The notes beneath the pieces were generated by a model. The model was not told where the DNA came from. It ran no database searches and worked only from the letters and a program-made list of their open reading frames with translations. A program made the translations under genes and the position numbers. Positions 12,426-26,400 of a stretch of 64,000 nt of DNA are shown here, in pieces. Source of the stretch: Amphiduros pacificus. Lineage: Eukaryota; Annelida; Polychaeta; Phyllodocida; Hesionidae. Location: assembly GCA_949316495.1 (NCBI GenBank), contig OX439005.1, forward strand, positions 4,187,001 to 4,251,000. Reading direction: 5' to 3'. Within the stretch, counting starts at the first letter, position 1. Each line of letters opens with the position of its first letter.

Positions 12426-12912
12426 GTTGATTTTCTGTTTCAATGGATTCATCTATGATCATTAATTGATTGTCTATGTCAATGGATTTTTCCTTTGCCA
12501 ATAGTTGATTTCTTATTAAAATTGATTTATCTATTGCCATTAATTCATTTACTGTTTTAATAGATTTATCTATTGCCATTAGTTGATTTACTGTTTTAAT
12601 GGATTTATCTATTGCCATTAATTGATTTACTGTTTTAAGGGATTTATCTATTGCCATTAGTTAATTTACTGTTTTAATGGATTTATCTATCGCCATTAGT
12701 TGATTTACTGTTTTAATGGATTTATCTATCGCCATTAGTTGATTTACTGTTTTAATGGATTTATCTATTGCCATTAATTGATTTACTGTTTAAGGGATTT
12801 ATCTATTGCCATTAATTGATTTACTGTTTTAATGGATTTATCTATTGCCATTAATTGATTTACTGTTTTAAGGGATTTATCTATTGCCATTAGTTGATTT
12901 ACTGTTACATTT
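12426..12912. repeat. 39-bp minisatellite derived from the preceding array, about 12 copies
   Basis: The unit contains GATTTACTGTTTTAATGGAT and TTATCTATTGCCATTAGTT. It shares GCCATTAGTTGA with the array to its left, with intermediate units at 12420-12540, so one array appears to have given rise to the other. Confidence 0.93.
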
Positions 12913-13600
12913 ATTTCATACAGTACCATTGATTTACAAAATGTGGCAGATTATTTACTTAGTGTTTTTTGGGGGGTAATTTATGGAATCTGATATTTTC
13001 ATTGTTGTCTTTTGCACCGATTCCCAGCACACTGAAGAGAGGATATCGATATTTAAATGTTCTCATTGCCAAGCTTATCAGATCTATGCACATTGGCCAG
13101 TTCATATTTCCTACGGCTCAGCAGCACGATCCAAGATCCAAGTGGTCAACTATTGGTCAACATACTACTTTCATCTGATCAGCCATGTGTGCCCCGAAAG
13201 TTCAGATTTATTTACAAACAACATCTTTTTTAATTATTAAAATGTGAAGTGATTACGATTTGACTGAGCCGTGAACATGAGAGATATCATTTCTAATGAG
13301 CACATATAACTAGTACATTTAAACATATATCCCTTGCAGACTACAAACATATAAAGAAGTTATAGCGATAGTTCAGAGAAAAAAAATGGGCTCCATGCAT
13401 TCTGGACTTCACAAGGGAACGGGCATTGTTAAACAGGTGTTGTATTTTCTATGATTTTGGTGCCGTGGATGATAATGAATGATGTTGCTTCATTGACAAT
13501 GGGTCTGGCATGGTATACACAATGGCCAACTGTTGAATGCACTTAAATACGTGTCAGGTGAAGGGGCTGGCGGCCCTCCAACCATTCATCCAACAAGAGG
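12913..13600. other. Upstream flank of the SMOC gene, nothing recognised
   Basis: Unique sequence. Short plus-strand frames at 12969-13240 have no domain. Confidence 0.45.
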
Positions 13601-14398
13601 TTCTGTTTTAGATAGCCTAACGCTGGTTTTTGCAATGATGGACATTTAAGAGGGTAGTTTTTCACTCCTCTCGCTGTGCTAAGGGGCGGGCGGCATTCAC
13701 GTTTCAGTCAGTTTCGCTGCGGTGGCCTCCACATTCAGATGCTGTGCGCGTTGGACTGAGACGCACAGACCCCATAAATTTCACCTTTGGTAAGAATTAC
13801 AAATACCATTTAAACACACTCGCAAGTTTAAGCTGACAGCCAACAACACAGTGGCTAAAGAGGAACTGGATGTATTGCGAAGTTTTCTTGACAGTTCTCT
13901 GTCTCAAAAAGAGGATAGTTTTAATCAGCAGTGAATATATGCATAATAAGTTGAGGGCGATGTCACGTGACGAGGAAAGAGTCGTGCAAAAAGCCGGCTC
14001 GACTCCGAGGGGATACACACCCGCATTGTGAAAGTAGCCCCTGTCAGAAGGCAAACGAGATGGAGATGATAGCCACAGCATGATTAAGTTAATGGAAGTA
14101 CCTAGTCGGACCCACGTGCATCCACAAACAGGCTCTCCTGAATTTGGAGCCAACATTACAATTGTCTTACACATGAGAACCACACAAAGTTGGATACCAT
14201 AACAACAACATACAATTGTCGTCTGCTTTTATGTTGTGGACGCATCTGGATGGAGGAATCATCTTAGGGTTTGATTTTCCCCCTTTTATTCATCATCCAC
14301 ACACATCTCCCCATTTATATCGTGTTCAATACTGAATGCGTGGATCATCACAGGATTATCGTAGCGGATTAACGTTAATCCCTGTTTAATCCGGTGAT
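13601..14398 (+). promoter_or_regulatory. Candidate promoter and 5' leader region of SMOC
   Basis: This lies directly upstream of the signal-peptide exon. A GC box, GGGGCGGG, stands at 13683-13690 in a locally GC-richer patch. No clear TATA box or initiator can be chosen, and a further non-coding exon upstream cannot be excluded. Assignment rests on position. Confidence 0.35.
14353..14392. promoter_or_regulatory. Cluster of four K50-homeodomain motifs at the SMOC start
   Basis: GGATTA occurs at 14353-14358 and 14366-14371, and its reverse TAATCC at 14376-14381 and 14387-14392. The middle two form the perfect 16-bp palindrome GGATTAACGTTAATCC. TAATCC is the core bound by lysine-50 homeodomain factors (Otx, Goosecoid, Pitx, Bicoid). 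The cluster ends 6 bp before the start codon. The sites are seen; function is inferred. Confidence 0.45.
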
Positions 14399-14497
14399 AT
14401 GTTGGTGCGGGAGTTCTTCAGATTGGCTGTGATCGTGGCGGGACTTAGCAGTAGTCTCCCACCTGTACAAGCCAGAAGCAAACCAGAACTTTATAAG
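14399..14497 (+). CDS. smoc: SMOC exon 1: signal peptide
   Basis: Thirty-three codons start at ATG 14399 with G at -3. An in-frame TAA at 14387-14389 rules out a longer N-terminus within this exon. The peptide has a basic n-region (Arg4, Arg8), a hydrophobic core LAVIVAGL and a likely cleavage after PPVQA (residue 25). The exon ends AAG followed by the donor GTGAGT, phase 0. It was chosen because it is on the right strand, in the right phase for the Kazal exon, and the downstream sequence RSKPELYK then MQFLYRN resembles the pre-Kazal segment of SMOC proteins. The 25-kb distance to exon 2 is the main uncertainty. Confidence 0.84.
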
Positions 14498-17400
14498 GTG
14501 AGTTTTTGCCTTTATATGCGCACAAGAGACAGATAAAGTGGTAAGATGTAGCCAAGTTAGTCGCCTGGCGCTGTCAGATCTCATAGAATCGTGGTGGGGG
14601 TTTCAAGTGTATTCACCATATCGCCTTTCCATGGTAGTCCCAATTTGGACCCCTCTACTCCTGTTTACATTCACTTGATTGTGTTAAATTGCGTGGAAGG
14701 CTCGCATTGAAGAGTTTAAGGTGTCTGCTAGACAGGAAAACTTAGCAGAACGCATAAACTGAAAAGTCAACTTTAAGCCATTCATGTCAAGGCAAACACC
14801 AGATGTTCAAGCTGTTGTATATGAAACCAGGCGATTTGTTGTTCCCTGAAAAAGAGGCAAAAAGTCGTCGCCAAGGAGAAGAAAAGGCTATGGTTGGGGA
14901 AAAGCTGCATGGGGTAAAGGGACACAATACACGCCGGGATCCTGCCGAGATTGCTAAACAAATGCCTCACACCGGCCTTTTCTATGCTGAATTGTTGTCG
15001 GCACATCCTGAAATGTGTGTATGCTCTCAGGTGTCAATTCCTACACAACTTCCCCCGCTATTCACGCCAGAGGTGAAACCCCAAAAGCACCCCAGTCAGA
15101 ATTATCTCATGGGAAAAAACGTCAGCGCCCAGTTAGCAAAAAGAAAAAAAAATGGCTTGAAAATTAAGATGAAAAAATCCACGTCCAAATGATTTATGAT
15201 ATTTTAAACATTATACCGAGACTGAAACAATATTTTTTTTACCTTTTTATTTATTTTTTAAAAGAAAACACGTATTTTAAAAAAATGTAAGGTAATAAAA
15301 TCTCCAGTTGGATATATCAAAGGCAACGTATTTTTAAGATTAACGGTGTTTTGGTGTTGTGGTGCGCTCGTTGGTCTGCGACACGCCACTTTTTACACCC
15401 CTAATGCCAGACCTGATCAGGTATTTGTTAGCTAGAACAAGGCAGACAGCTGGGGGTTGATTAAGATACACAGGTCTGTCTGATAACACCCCCTCCACCC
15501 CCTACCCCCCTCCCCCTCCGTCCACACGTATATAAACAGCCTCTGAATGACTCCAATGAATATACAGAGATGCACGTTTTCATACGATAAACGCCATAGA
15601 TGATTAAAAGTAAAAGGTGACATGTATATAGCGCTGATTCCATACAATGTCTTCTCAAAGCGCTTGATAGGAACTGGCCGGAATTCGAACCCTGAATCCC
15701 TGGGTCTCAATGTGAACACTCTACCAATTAAGCTATTTCAGCTCGTTACAATTTTGAATGTTATGAGAAAAAAAACATGGTGAAAACTTTTTAAAATTTT
15801 ATACAATATCAACAGATACATCTGGACAGATCCGCGAAGTCAATAGTGTAAATTTATTCAAATAAGTGTGTGTTTAAACTGAGCAAATGCGAGTCTATTG
15901 ATTTGACTATGATTGGAGGCATTGGCTCTCGTGGTGTGGTGTTCTCGCGGTGTTCTCGCGGTACTCTCGCCTTACTTAATGGAGACACGAGTTATGGCTT
16001 TGACGTTTGATGGATATCTTTCTATATTGCAAAGGTTTACAACTGGAACTTGTTGAGCGTTAAATGATAACTGCTCTCCTCGCTGGTCTTAATGACATTC
16101 CGCCATCTGTTAGGTCAATTTTATGTATTTGTAATATCCATCACAAATCTCTCCCTCCAGAAATAAAATGCCTCCTTAGAAAATGATGAACTGTAAGTCG
16201 TTATCGTTTAAAGTACTGCTCTTTCTATTCGTCACACTTTAAACAAATATTTTAAAGATTTCAACAAATGTAAAAAGGAATTAAGCAAATTAGGCGTAAC
16301 AGATTTCCCATTTTGAAGCTGGTTGCATCGTTCGTTCTTAGACTGGTCATTCTTAGACTGGTCATCCTTAGACTGGTCATTCTTAGACTGGTCACTCTTA
16401 GACTGGTCACTCTTAGACTGGTCATTCTTAGACTGGTCATTCTTAGACTGGTCATTCTTAGACTGGTCATTCTTAGAATGGTCATTCTTAGACGGGTCAT
16501 TCTTAGACTGGTCGTTCTTAGACTGGTCGTTCTTAAACTGGTCGTTCTTAGACTGGTCGTTCTTAGACTGGTCGTTCTTAGACTGGTCGTTCTTAGACTG
16601 GTCGTTCTTAGACTGGTCGTTCTTAGACTGGTCATTCTTAGACTGGTCATTCTTAGACTGGTCATTCTTAGACTGGTCATTGTTAGACTGGTCATTGTTA
16701 GACTGGTCAATCTTAGACTGGTCATTCTAAGACTGGTCATTCTTAGACAGGTCATTCTTAGACTGGTCATTCTTGGACTGGTCATTCTTGGACTGGTCAT
16801 TCTTGGACTGGTCATTCTTAGACTGGTCATTCTTAGACTGGTCATTCTTAGACAGGTCATACCCTTTGTGGATAACTGGTTAATCCTGAAGTTGATGACT
16901 GTTAGTTGGTTAACGTTCAGTCCCTTGATGGATAACTGTTAGTCCCTTGATGGATCACGTTTAGTCCCTTGATGGATAACTGTTAGTCCTGAGTTCAGTC
17001 CCTTGCCATTTATTTGGTAATTGTTCAGAAATTACTTGGATGTTTGGAGTCACTATGACGATAAATGGGTGTCCCTTGGTAGACCGCATGGAGACATATG
17101 GGTCACTTATTGAACCATGAAAAGGCCTCATTTATTGGGTCACTTGATTATGATTTATTGGGTCACTTGATTATGATTTATTGGGTCACTTGATTATGAT
17201 TTATTGGGTCACTTGATTATCGAGGATATATTTGGATAGTGACAGATATCTAGGTAGTTCTGGATATATCTTGAGAATCATAGACTTACGGGTAGTCGTG
17301 GATACATAGCGTATATAGTCATGGAATTATGGGTAGTCATGGATACATGGCGTATACAGTCATGGAATTATGGGTAGTCGTGGATACATGGCGAATATAG

Positions 17401-20400
17401 TCATGGAATTATGGGTAGTCATGGATACATGGCGTATATAGTCATGGAATTATGGGTAGTCATGGATACATGGCGAATATAGTCATGGAATTATGGGTAG
17501 TCATGGATACATGGCGTATATAGTCATGGAATTATGGGTAGTCATGGATACATGGCGAATATACTCATGGAATTATGGGTAGTCATGGATACATGCCATA
17601 TATAGTCATGGAATTATGGGTAGTCATGGATACATGGCGTATATAGTCATGGAATTATGGGTAGTCATGGATACATGGCGAATATAGTCATGGAATTATG
17701 GGTAGTCATGGATACATGGCGAATATAGTCATGGAATTATGGGTAGTCGTGGATGCATGGCGTATATAGTCATGGAATTATGGGTAGTCATGGATACATG
17801 GCGTATATAGTCATGGAATTATGGGTAGTCATGGATACATGGCGTATATAGTCATGGAATTATGGCTAGTCATGGATACATGGCGTATATAGTCATGGAA
17901 TTATGGGTAGTCGTGGATACATGGCGTATATAGTCATGGAATTATGGGTAGTCATGGATACATGCCATATATAGTCATGGAATTATGGGTAGTCATGGAT
18001 ACATGGCGAATATACTCATGGAATTATGGGTAGTCGTGGATGCATGGCGTATATAGTCATGGAATTATGGGTAGTCATGGATACATGGCGTATATAGTCA
18101 TGGAATTATGGATAGTCATGGATACATGGCGAATATACTCATGGAATTATGGGTAGTCGAGGATACATGGCGTATATAGTCATGGAATTATGGCTAGTCA
18201 TGGATACATGGCGTATATAGTCATGGAATTATGGGTAGTCATGGATACATGGCGTATATAGTCATGGAATTATGGGTAGTCGTAGATACATGGTGTATAT
18301 AGTCATGGAATTATGGGTAGTCGTGGATGCATGGCGTATATAGTCATGGGTAGTCATGGATACATGGCGAATATACTCATGGAATTATGGGTAGTCGTGG
18401 ATACATGGCGTATATAGTCATGGAATTATGGGTAGTCGTGGATACATGGCGTATATAGTCATGGAATTATGGGTAGTCGTGGATACATGGCGTATATAGT
18501 CATGGAAATATGGGTAGTCATGGATACATGGTGTATATAGTCATGGGTAGTCATGGATACATATTCGGGTGCTCATTCGGGAGATGTCTTGACACTGGTG
18601 GTAACGAATCGGACACAGAACGAATATCCTGAACAGAGCTATCAGGAATGCAGATGGCGTCAAACAAAAAAATAAATGACAGTATGAGCTGTGATGGCGA
18701 ACTTATCAGCGAGAGCGGGGTCCCACGTGGTCTAGACGGCTCGTGTGTCTTTTGGTGCAAGCTTCAAACAACACGTCCAGGGGTTCCAAAACTCGCCAAA
18801 TAAACCCCATGCTGAACTCAGCCGCTGTTGGAATAAAGTTTATCGTTCACCATTATATCATGATAGTATTTATTCCTGTTCCACACTGACGTCAATCTTC
18901 AATAGTTATGAGTAAAGTTTACAAAGGTGAAGAGCCCCCTGGAGACGCTAGAGTACTGGATGCCCGGATGAGGTCGTCATGGTGAGCCACCATTGACCAA
19001 TAATGTAGCTTTTATTATTCATTTCTATATGTTGCGCTGAGATGGACCCTGATCAAATGGTGCCGCGTTTATACCATCGATACGACTCGCAGATAGAAGT
19101 GAAATAAGACCTTTATGGACTGTAAGGACCCTGATAAATTCGTTTTACCCTGTGGCTTGGAGCCACACACATTTCAATTCCAAAGTTTTGATTCCGAACA
19201 TGACCCAGACGTCTGCAGAAAGCAAGCTACACCAGTGCAATCTAATCTCTGGGCTGGAAAAAGCAAACAGCATCTTCTACCCCTACCCCAGCATCACAAA
19301 ATAGCAAGGCTGTTTCCCCATGAACGATTCAGTCTCTTTTGTGGTGTCTGTCACTTTTGTGGTGTCAGTCACTTTTGTGGTGTCGGTCACTTTTGTGGTG
19401 TCAGTCACTTTTGTGGTGTCAGTCACTTTTGTGGTGTCAGTCACTTTTGTGGTGTCATATTATTGAACAATACACAATAGTGGGATGCCCATTGTTCCAG
19501 CCAGTGTAGTTTTTATATTTGCCTATAGACAGCATTCATAGATATCCCTTCAGTGCCTCGTGTGAATTTGATGGTTTTGACTGGCACCCATTCTGTCCAC
19601 AACAAGAAGCACGGATAGGAAACCCGTATAAGATATACTTTGACACTAATAACATGTCCATATATATGGACAGTAAACCAGCTCGCAGGTGCCCATATGC
19701 CTTTGCCCGGAATTCCGGTCACACGTTACTGGAACTTGTGGTTGTTGTTTAGGGTTTCCCTGTTCTATATTTATGTCAACCAATCAGAGCAAACCCTCCA
19801 TAATAGTGACATTATTCGCCCGCTGCACACTTGAAACCCATTGCAACGAGATGTCCTTGATAGTCCTATATATATTGGACTGCATAGTCTAAGATATACT
19901 TGTTTTCATCGAAATGAGGACAAACTTGAAATAATCAAAGAAAAAGGAATTTAAACTATTATTTAAAGATTAAAACATTCTTTAAGAGTTTCTGTACTAA
20001 GCTCAGTTCTGACTCAAATGATGGTCCAGCAAGCATTATCCTTTTATATCATTTTCTCAGAAAAATAAATCTTTACCAATTTACAGGCATACATATTTTA
20101 AGAAATGTTTTTTTCCTGTGAATACCTCAGGTAGACCATTTTTGCTGATAGTATAATTTAAAAAGAAAAAAAAGTTACAATTATTTTATAATGTTGGGTG
20201 ATTTGATCACTGAAATTACATATACACAAACATTTATATATTTACTTCAGAAATAGGTTCACGTAATAACTATGGAATTGCAGTATTTGTCCAAAACTCT
20301 TAGAATCCTAGCCGACTCTATCCAATGCGCAATGCTGTGAGAGTACTAAAACAGTATTCATTAAGCAGACTAGTTTTATATCAGATGCCATAATTTCGTC

Positions 20401-23400
20401 TGCAGAACAGTTTAACATGTCATGTGATAAAATCTTTCACTTTTTTGGCAGAAAGAAAAGAAGATATTTATACAATCTGCATATTACACTATCAACTGTG
20501 AGAATGGATAATTGTCACCATTCCATCCCATGGTATACATTAAATAACCATGGCTGCCCGGTCCCATTCCATCCCATGAATTACACCATCCACCCACACC
20601 ATGCCATTAGCCAAATCAACTTGACCATACAAGTTGATTTGGCCCAATCACATCCCAAAACCTTAATAAGACCCCGGCTATGTCCATAACCTCAGCCACG
20701 CCATCCCACGGATTAGATCACGCCTCCATGCATGTGTAAGCCAAATCCCAGACCATGCCAAAACATAGTCCACCCCACTCTGTCAAACCCCATCCCCTTA
20801 ATTAGACCATACCACCACACATGTGTTGTAAGTCCACCCCACTCTATCCCACTCCATTCCACGAATTAGACCACACCTTCACGCCTGTGTTGTAAGCCCA
20901 ATCCCACTCCATACCGCTCCCGTCCCAGACATTAGACCACGCCACCTAGCCTATGTGGTAAGCCCAATCCCACTCCATACCGCTCCCGTCCCAGACATTA
21001 GACCACGCCACCTAGCCTGTGTGGTAAGCCCAATCCCACTCCATACCGCTCCCGTCCCAGACATTAGACCACGCCACCTAGCCTGTGTAGTAAGCCCAAT
21101 CCCACTCCATACCGCTCCCGTCCCAGACATTAGACCACGCCACCTAGCCTGTGTAGTAAGCCCAATCCCACTCCATACCGCTCCCGTCCCAGACATTAGA
21201 CCACGCCACCTAGCCTGTGTGGTAAGCCCAATACAAACTTCAGACGCTCTTCACTTTTTAAACTTTCTTATGCCCTGTTTTGAGACATCGTTGCTAAAAT
21301 ATAGTTCTCATTGTCTTTAAAAAAAAACTTCACCAGATCTGTTTTCTGAGGTACTCCACCTACAAACTATCCGATTTTCCACATGCATAAGTTGGCATTT
21401 TTTTATTGAAATGTTAAGTTGCATGTACAGATGCTGTTTTTTGGGTGTTTTTCCTGTTGATGGGTGTTCCTTTGTAGAACCCAATTCCTGTTTATTTTAA
21501 GGTCAGGATGTACATTGTAATGTCGTATTCAAGACATTTTCCTCAAATATGACAAATAACAGCAACAGTCAAATCTTTTTACATGCAAGCACTCCAGATA
21601 AATTGGTCAGGAAACCTGAGGTACGCTGGAAAAAAATTGACCATTTAAAAATTGACCATTTAAAAATCAAATTATAAATTTTGTATATAAATCTTTCATA
21701 GTATATTTATACTCTTTTAGGATAATACTATTTGATACTTCATACTGGGCAGTTATAAGTAGGTTACTGTATTGTACCTCGTACTAAGCTACAAGTACTA
21801 CTGAGCAGCTATAAGTAGGAGTACTATTGAGCAGCTTTTAGTCAGGTCCTATTGAGCAGCTATAAGTAGGTTTCTACTGAGCAGCTATAAGTAGGAGTAC
21901 TATTGAGCAGCTATACGTAAGGTTCTACTGAGCAGCTACAAGTAAGGTACTACTGAGCAGCTACAAGTAAGGTACTACTGAGCAGCTATAAGTAAGGTAC
22001 TACTGAGCAGCTACAAGTAAGGTACTACTGAGCAGCTACAAGTAAGGTACTACTGAGCAGCTACAAGTAAGGTACTACTGAGCAGCTACAAGTAAGGTAC
22101 TACTGAGCAGCTACAAGTAAGGTACGACTGAGCAGCTATAAGGAGGAGTACTATTGAGCAGCTATACGTAAGGTTCTACTGAGCAGCTACAAGTAAGGTA
22201 CTACTGAGCAGCTACAAGTAAGGTACTACTGAGCAGCTACAAGTAAGGTACGACTGAGCAGCTATAAGGAGGAGTACTATTGAGCAGCTATACGTAAGGT
22301 TCTACTGAGCAGCTACAAGTAAGGTACTACTGAGCAGCTACAAGTAACGTACTACTGAGCAGCTACAAGTAAGGTACTACTGAGCAGCTACAAGTAGGGT
22401 ACTACTGAGCAGCTACAAGTAAGGTACTACTGAGCAGCTACAAGTAAGGTACTACTGAGCAGCTACAAGTAAGGTACTACTGAGCAGCTACAAGTAGGGT
22501 ACTACTGAGCAGCTACAAGTAAGGTACTACTGAGCAGCTACAAGTAAGGTACAACTGAGCAGCTACAAGTAGGGTACTACTGAGCAGCTACAAGTAAGGT
22601 ACTACTGAGCAGCTACAAGTAAGGTACAACTGAGCAGCTACAAGTAGGGTACTACTGAGCAGCTACAAGTAGCGTACAACTGAGCAGCTACAAGTAGGGT
22701 ACTACTGAGCAGCTACAAGTAGGGTACTACTGAGCAGCTACAAGTAGCGTACTACTGAGCAGCTACAAGTAGGGTACTACTGAGCAGCTACAAGTAAGGT
22801 ACTACTGAGCAGCTACAAGTAAGGTACAACTGAGCAGCTACAAGTAGGGTACTACTGAGCAGCTACAAGTAAGGTACTACTGAGCAGCTACAAGTAGCGT
22901 ACTACTGAGCAGCTACAAGTAAGGTACTACTGAGCAGCTACAAGTAAGGTACTACTGAGCAGCTACAAGTAGGGTTCTACTGAGCAGCTACAAGTAAGGT
23001 ACTACTGAGCAGCTACAAGTAGCGTACTACTGAGCAGCTACAAGTAGGGTTCTACTGAGCAGCTACAAGTAAGGTACTACTGAGCAGCTACAAGTAGGGT
23101 ACTACTGAGCAGCTACAAGTAAGGTACTACTGAGCAGCTACAAGTAAGGTACTACTGAGCAGCTACAAGTAAGGTTCTACTGAGCAGCTACAAGTAGCGT
23201 ACAACTGAGCAGCTACAAGTAGGAGTACTATTGAGCAGCTATAAGTAGGAGTACTACTGAGCAGCTACAAGTAGGAGTACTACTGAGCAGCTACAAGTAA
23301 GGTACTACTGAGCGGCTATAAGTAGGAGTACTATTGAGCAGCTAGAAGTAGGAGTACTATTGAGCAGCTAGAAGTAGGAGTACTATTGAGCAGCTACAAG

Positions 23401-26400
23401 TAGGGTACTACTGAGCAGCTACAAGTAAGGTACTACTGAGCAGCTACAAGTAAGGTTCTACTGAGCAGCTACAAGTAGCGTACAACTGAGCAGCTAGAAG
23501 TAGGGGTACTACTGAGCAGCTACAAGTAGGGTACTACTGAGCAGCTATAAGTAAGGTACTACTGAGCAGCTACACGTAGGGTTCTACTGAGCAGCTACAA
23601 GTAAGGTACTACTGAGCAGCTACAAGTAAGGTACTACTGAGCAGCTACAAGTAAGGTACTACTGAGCAGCTATAAGTAAGGTACTACTGAGCAGCTACAA
23701 GTAGGGTACTACTGAGCAGCTACAAGTAAGGTACTACTGAGCAGCTACAAGTAAGGTACTACTGAGCAGCTACAAGTAAGGTACTACTGAGCAGCTATAA
23801 GTAAGGTACTACTGAGCGGCCTGGAGTACATTAAGAATACTTCCTTTTTGTGCCTCATAATTTTTGTTTGATATTGTAAAGAAACTACAGTCTGAACGTC
23901 ATCATTCTTAAAATATAACCAATACATAACTGCCAACTGCAAACACGTGGACCTTATGATATCAAAGTGATCAGCATGGGGAGAAGAGAGAGTGATTTAT
24001 AATCATCAAAGCAGGAAAATCCCCCTGAGAGGGCCTCCATTGATCTAGACGGTAACCAAGTACATACATAGATCGTTACCAAGGTGTCATCCATGACAGT
24101 GGGGCTGAAACCAGATAGTCAATGACATGTATTCTCTTGACTTGTAACCCCTTCGGTAAAGTATACCTTTGTTAAATCCCTGTGTTTTTATACCGCAGAA
24201 ATATATTTATCTACCACACTTCGTTGTTCAAGTTCGTATGATGAAAAAAAAAACATTGTGTAGTTTTTAAACATTCTTTGAATAGTGAACAGGCCTGAGG
24301 TAGAATTTAACAAACTTCAGATAAATTCAATGTGATATATACATATAAATTCCAAAGTGCAGAACACATCACATTGATAACACCAAGGTAAGAATGACAC
24401 TTTGGGTTACAATGTGTATAGGAATGTAACATATATAGAGGGGTAACAAGGTAGATAGAGGGTAACAAGGTAGATAGAGGGCAATAGGGTAGATAGAGGG
24501 TAACAAGGTAGATAGAAGGTAACAGGGTAGATAGAGGGTAACAATGTAGATAGGGGATAACAAGGTAGATAGAGGGTAACAAGGTAGATAGAGGGTAACA
24601 AGGTAGATAGAGGGCAACAGGGTAGATAGAGGGTAACAAGCTAGATAGAGGGTAACAGGGTAGATAGAGGATAACAGGGTAGAAAAAGGGTAACAAGGTA
24701 GATAGAGGGTAACAAGGTAGATAGAGGGTAACAGGGTAGATAGAGGGTAACAAGGTCGATAGAGGGTAACAAGGTAGATAGAGGGTAACAAGGTAGATAG
24801 AGGGTAACAGGGTAGATAGAGGGTAACAGGGTAGATAGAAGGTAACAAGGTAGATAGAGGGTAACAAGGTAGATAGAGGGTAACAAGGTAGATAGAGGGC
24901 AACAAGGTAGATAGAAGGTAACAAGGTAGAAAGAGGGTAACAAGGTAGATAGAGGGTAACAAGGTAGATAAAGGGTAACAAGCTAGATAGAGGGCAACAA
25001 GGTAGAAAGAGGGTAACAAGGTAGAAAGATGGTAACAAGGTAGATAGAAGGTAACAAGGTAGAAAGAGGGTAACAAGGTAGAAAGAGGGCAACAAGGTAG
25101 ATAGAGGGTAACAAGGTAGATAGAGGGTAGCAAGGTAGAAAGAGGGTAACAAGGTAGAAAGAGGGCAACAAGGTAGATAGAGGGCAACAAGGTAGATAGA
25201 GGGTAACAAGGTAGATAGAGGGTAACAAGGTAGAAAGAGGGTAACAAGGTAGAAAGAGGGTAACAAGGTAGATAGAGGGTAACAGGGTAGATAGAGGGCA
25301 ACCAGGTAGATAGAGGGTAGAAAGAGGATATAATTTGTCTTGCTGCAGATGCCGTGATCTGCTTAGCCATCAGTTTATCTAATATGGACCAGATGTCTGA
25401 GGCAAATACACCAAACGTCTTGCTGAATTCTTTATTCCTGCCCACCCTACAGGTTTGGTATTCCCTCTGCCTGCACGGCCGAAACCCAACCTGACACCTT
25501 TTCTCTCATTCTTATTTTGCGCGCACGCTTGAATCATTTTGCTGTAATTTGCTGGTCTGCTTCGATTGGCTGAAAAAAGAGAAATGAAAAAAAATTGATA
25601 CATTTGCATAATTGAAAGTTGCCAGTCAGCTTTGATTGGTTAAAAAAATGAGAATTGATAAAAGTGTGGTAAGATCCCGAATGCGGGGAGCACGAGGTAG
25701 CCTCGGTATTATTGCTCATCGTGGTGGCATGCAGTATCTGCCGCACTCATGTGAAAGGGCAGAAAGGTGCAGAATCTAACTCTGGCTGCAGGGAAGACAA
25801 CCTGTTGAAAGACGGGAATTCCCTGCAGGTTGTCAGATGAGGGTAGGGTAGGGTGGGGTAGGACCTGTAGCATACCCGAGAATGTCTGCCACATCAAAGC
25901 TGGGCGCGATCTGTAGCTGGATGTGTCTGAAGCATTAAACTGTAATATCCATCACATCAAGGGTAGGGTGTAGTTATAGGACTTTTCAGCGCATTTTGTG
26001 GGGCCACGGGCCGTGGCGCAGTTGGTTGCAGCGCAAATATATTAACACCAGTTCCTCTGTGGTGATCCGGAGGTCGTGGGTTCAATTCCTGGGCGTGCCG
26101 CCATTTAATTCATGTACAGTTCCTCATATCAGCTTTAAATCCCATGCTTGAAGGGTTAACCCATTGTCCTTGTAAAGCTGTGATCTGGGCGGTTGTCATG
26201 TCAAGGACCTGAAACATGAAAATTCAGTGAAGCAACACTATATCTGCTACAAGTAGGTCTCATCACGAAATGACTGAAATAATGTTGAAATTAATGTAAA
26301 ACCCCAAACAAACAAACAAACAAACAAACAAACAAACATGCAAGCAAGCAAGCAAAGAAACAAACAAACAAACAAAAATACACATTTTGTTACATTTTGT

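Noticed and set aside
14803-15192. 129-codon plus frame in intron 1
   Set aside because: No domain, no matching splice sites in the SMOC frame, and Lys-rich low-complexity end.
15660-15745. A tRNA gene on the minus strand
   Set aside because: Boxes A and B are present but the sequence does not close into a proper acceptor stem and continues into a SINE tail.
16261-16942. Overlapping frames of 199 and 209 codons on opposite strands
   Set aside because: They are two readings of a 15-bp repeat.
24307-25445. Minus frames of 319 and 358 codons with Leu/Pro/Tyr repeats
   Set aside because: They are produced by the 19-bp array; the 42 codons outside it have no identifiable domain.
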